Below are positions 21,024 through 21,912 of a stretch of DNA of 21,912 nucleotides, in pieces; position 1 is the first letter of the stretch; each line of letters starts with the position of its first letter. The DNA is from JAHIZC01 sp043813305 (GTDB lineage: Bacteria; Omnitrophota; Gorgyraeia; Gygaellales; Profunditerraquicolaceae). The notes under the pieces were generated by a model. That model saw only the letters and a list, made by a program, of their open reading frames with translations, was not told the DNA's origin and did no database searches. The translations under genes and the position numbers were made by a program. The stretch lies in the NCBI GenBank assembly GCA_043813305.1, contig JBDRLC010000036.1:1-21912 (forward strand), read 5' to 3'.

Positions 21024-21743
21024 ATGAAATACATTTACGGTCCGGTTAATTCACGCAGATTAGGTCCATCGTTAGGCATAAGTCTGACTACTTATAAAGT
21101 ATGCGATTTTGACTGTATTTACTGCCAGTTAGGAAAGACGCATACGCTAACAGGAGAAAGAAAAGAATACGTAAAAGTTGGTAATATTATCGGGGAGTTA
21201 AAAAGGTGGCTCAAGGATAATCCGCAGGAAACAGGCAGACTGCACTACATTACTATTTCCGGCTTAGGAGAGCCTACTTTGAATATAAAGATAGGGGAAG
21301 TGATCAATCAGATAAAGGCAGTTACAAATATTCCTCTGGCAGTAATCACAAACGCCTCAAAATTATCAGATTTTAATATACGCGCTTCACTGATCAGGGC
21401 TGATTTGATTGTTCCTTCTTTAGACGCTGTTGTGCCGGAAGTTTTCGCTAAGATCGACAGGCCTAAGCAGGATATTGATATCGAGGGGATAATTAACGGC
21501 TTGATTAATCTAAGGAAGGAATTCCGCGGTAAGATCTGGCTTGAAGTAATGTTAGTGCGGGGGGTAAATGACGATATGAGATATATCAAGAAATTAAATA
21601 AAGTCATAGAGCAGATCAACCCTAATAAGATCCATTTAAATTCCCCGGTGCGTACGACCTCGGAACTTGATCTAGAGCCTGTAGACAAAAATAAGCTGAA
21701 TAAGATTAAAGAGTTGCTCGGTGATAAATGCGAAATACTATGA
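21024..21743 (+). CDS. Radical SAM protein (Fe-S oxidoreductase, COG0731-like)
   Basis: The 239 residues contain the radical SAM cluster motif C27-x3-C31-x2-C34 (VCDFDCIYCQLG), preceded by YGPVNSRRLGPSLGISL, and a GLGEPTL SAM-binding segment. LRGVNDD-like VRGVNDD and HLNSPVRT complete a pattern I associate with the COG0731-type group. These enzymes use a [4Fe-4S] cluster and S-adenosylmethionine; the substrate is unknown and cannot be inferred. No partner gene is beside it. The stop (21741-21743) directly abuts the tRNA-like remnant. Confidence 0.85.
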   Translation: MKYIYGPVNSRRLGPSLGISLTTYKVCDFDCIYCQLGKTHTLTGERKEYVKVGNIIGELKRWLKDNPQETGRLHYITISGLGEPTLNIKIGEVINQIKAVTNIPLAVITNASKLSDFNIRASLIRADLIVPSLDAVVPEVFAKIDRPKQDIDIEGIINGLINLRKEFRGKIWLEVMLVRGVNDDMRYIKKLNKVIEQINPNKIHLNSPVRTTSELDLEPVDKNKLNKIKELLGDKCEIL

Positions 21744-21823
21744 GGCGCCCGTCGCCTAATGGATAAGGCATCAGTCTTCGGAATCCCTCGATAGAGACAT
21801 GATGATTCCGTCCCGAGTTTGAA
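21744..21823 (+). pseudogene. Degenerate tRNA-Arg-like copy
   Basis: GGCGCCC (acceptor-like), CGCC-loop-AGGC D arm, then ATCAGTCTTCGGAA with the loop CTTCGGA (anticodon TCG), look like a tRNA 5' half. The 3' anticodon strand is broken: TCCCTCGATAGAGACA sits before TGATGATTCC. The T-arm side CCCGAG TTTGAAT stops without its 3' strand, and no GGGCGCC acceptor partner follows. It cannot form a cloverleaf, so it is a pseudogene. Alternatively CGGAATC (21779-21785) pairs with GATTCCG (21804-21810). Confidence 0.55.
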
Positions 21824-21830
21824 TTATAAT

Positions 21831-21904
21831 GTGCCTGTAGCTCAATTGGATAGAGCGCTAGTCTTCGGAACTAGATGTTGCAGGTTCAACTCCTGCCAGG
21901 CACA
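21831..21904 (+). tRNA. tRNA-Arg (anticodon TCG)
   Basis: A full cloverleaf: acceptor GTGCCTG/CAGGCAC, D stem GCTC/GAGC, anticodon stem CTAGT/ACTAG with loop CTTCGGA (anticodon TCG), variable ATGTT, T stem GCAGG/CCTGC with loop TTCAACT, discriminator A21904. CCA is not encoded. The length is 74 nt. The T loop TTCAACT is slightly unusual (TTCRANY expected, A then C). Confidence 0.9.
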
Positions 21905-21912
21905 TATAGTAT

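Noticed and set aside
21744..21823. A functional tRNA-Arg with an intron
   Set aside because: The T-arm and acceptor 3' strands are missing, so splicing would not restore a cloverleaf; bacterial tRNA group I introns are also much longer.

Overview
The window looks like a chromosomal piece of an uncultured Gram-negative bacterium, most probably Candidatus Omnitrophota (PVC group). The reasons are the gene order, the SpoVG carrying an inserted zinc ribbon, the lipid A genes with an LpxC-FabZ fusion and LpxI instead of LpxH, the short split transketolase, and a phage-tail-like repetitive surface protein. The taxon is inferred from gene content and remembered family resemblance; no search was possible.

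Layout. (1) 1-1970 is accessory: the C-terminal end of a tail-fibre-like surface protein, an ORF6N-domain protein and a four-helix-bundle (S23/Avd-like) protein. They are separated by four copies of a roughly 50-nt repeat rich in GGTTAGGGTTAAG, arranged as two inverted pairs. The second pair encloses the four-helix-bundle gene and supplies its stop codon. (2) 1986-4098 starts with a near-consensus promoter, then a short basic ORF, hisG, a 33-residue COX24/mS38-like protein and a secreted TPR protein. (3) 4095-7205 holds a split transketolase, ispE and spoVG. (4) 7221-9693 holds a broken tRNA-Gln 5' fragment with a 66-nt palindromic insert, intact tRNA-Gln(TTG), glmU and prs. (5) 9833-14087 is a translation/replication cluster: rplY, pth, rpsF, ssb, rpsR, rplI, dnaB. 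(6) 14087-20952 is an outer-membrane cluster: bamA, skp/ompH, lpxD, lpxC-fabZ, lpxA, lpxI. (7) 21024-21904 holds a radical SAM protein, a broken tRNA-Arg copy and an intact tRNA-Arg(TCG).

How the genes fit together. Nearly all genes are on the plus strand with tiny gaps or ATGA/TGATG/GTGA overlaps, so long cotranscribed runs are likely. GlmU makes UDP-GlcNAc, which LpxA, LpxC, LpxD and LpxI process toward lipid A. BamA and Skp handle outer-membrane proteins. Prs makes PRPP, used by HisG. Transketolase links the pentose phosphates to glycolysis and IspE serves the MEP isoprenoid pathway.

The most interesting material is non-coding. At least six unrelated palindromic or inverted-repeat structures sit in gene junctions: 731-848 with 1455-1967, 7238-7303, 8685-8732, 9694-9820, 11145-11196 and 12640-12733. 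Two tRNA genes each have a decayed copy just upstream. The best candidate for something undescribed is the repeat-bounded four-helix-bundle cassette. No rRNA, CRISPR array, transposase or integrase was seen.
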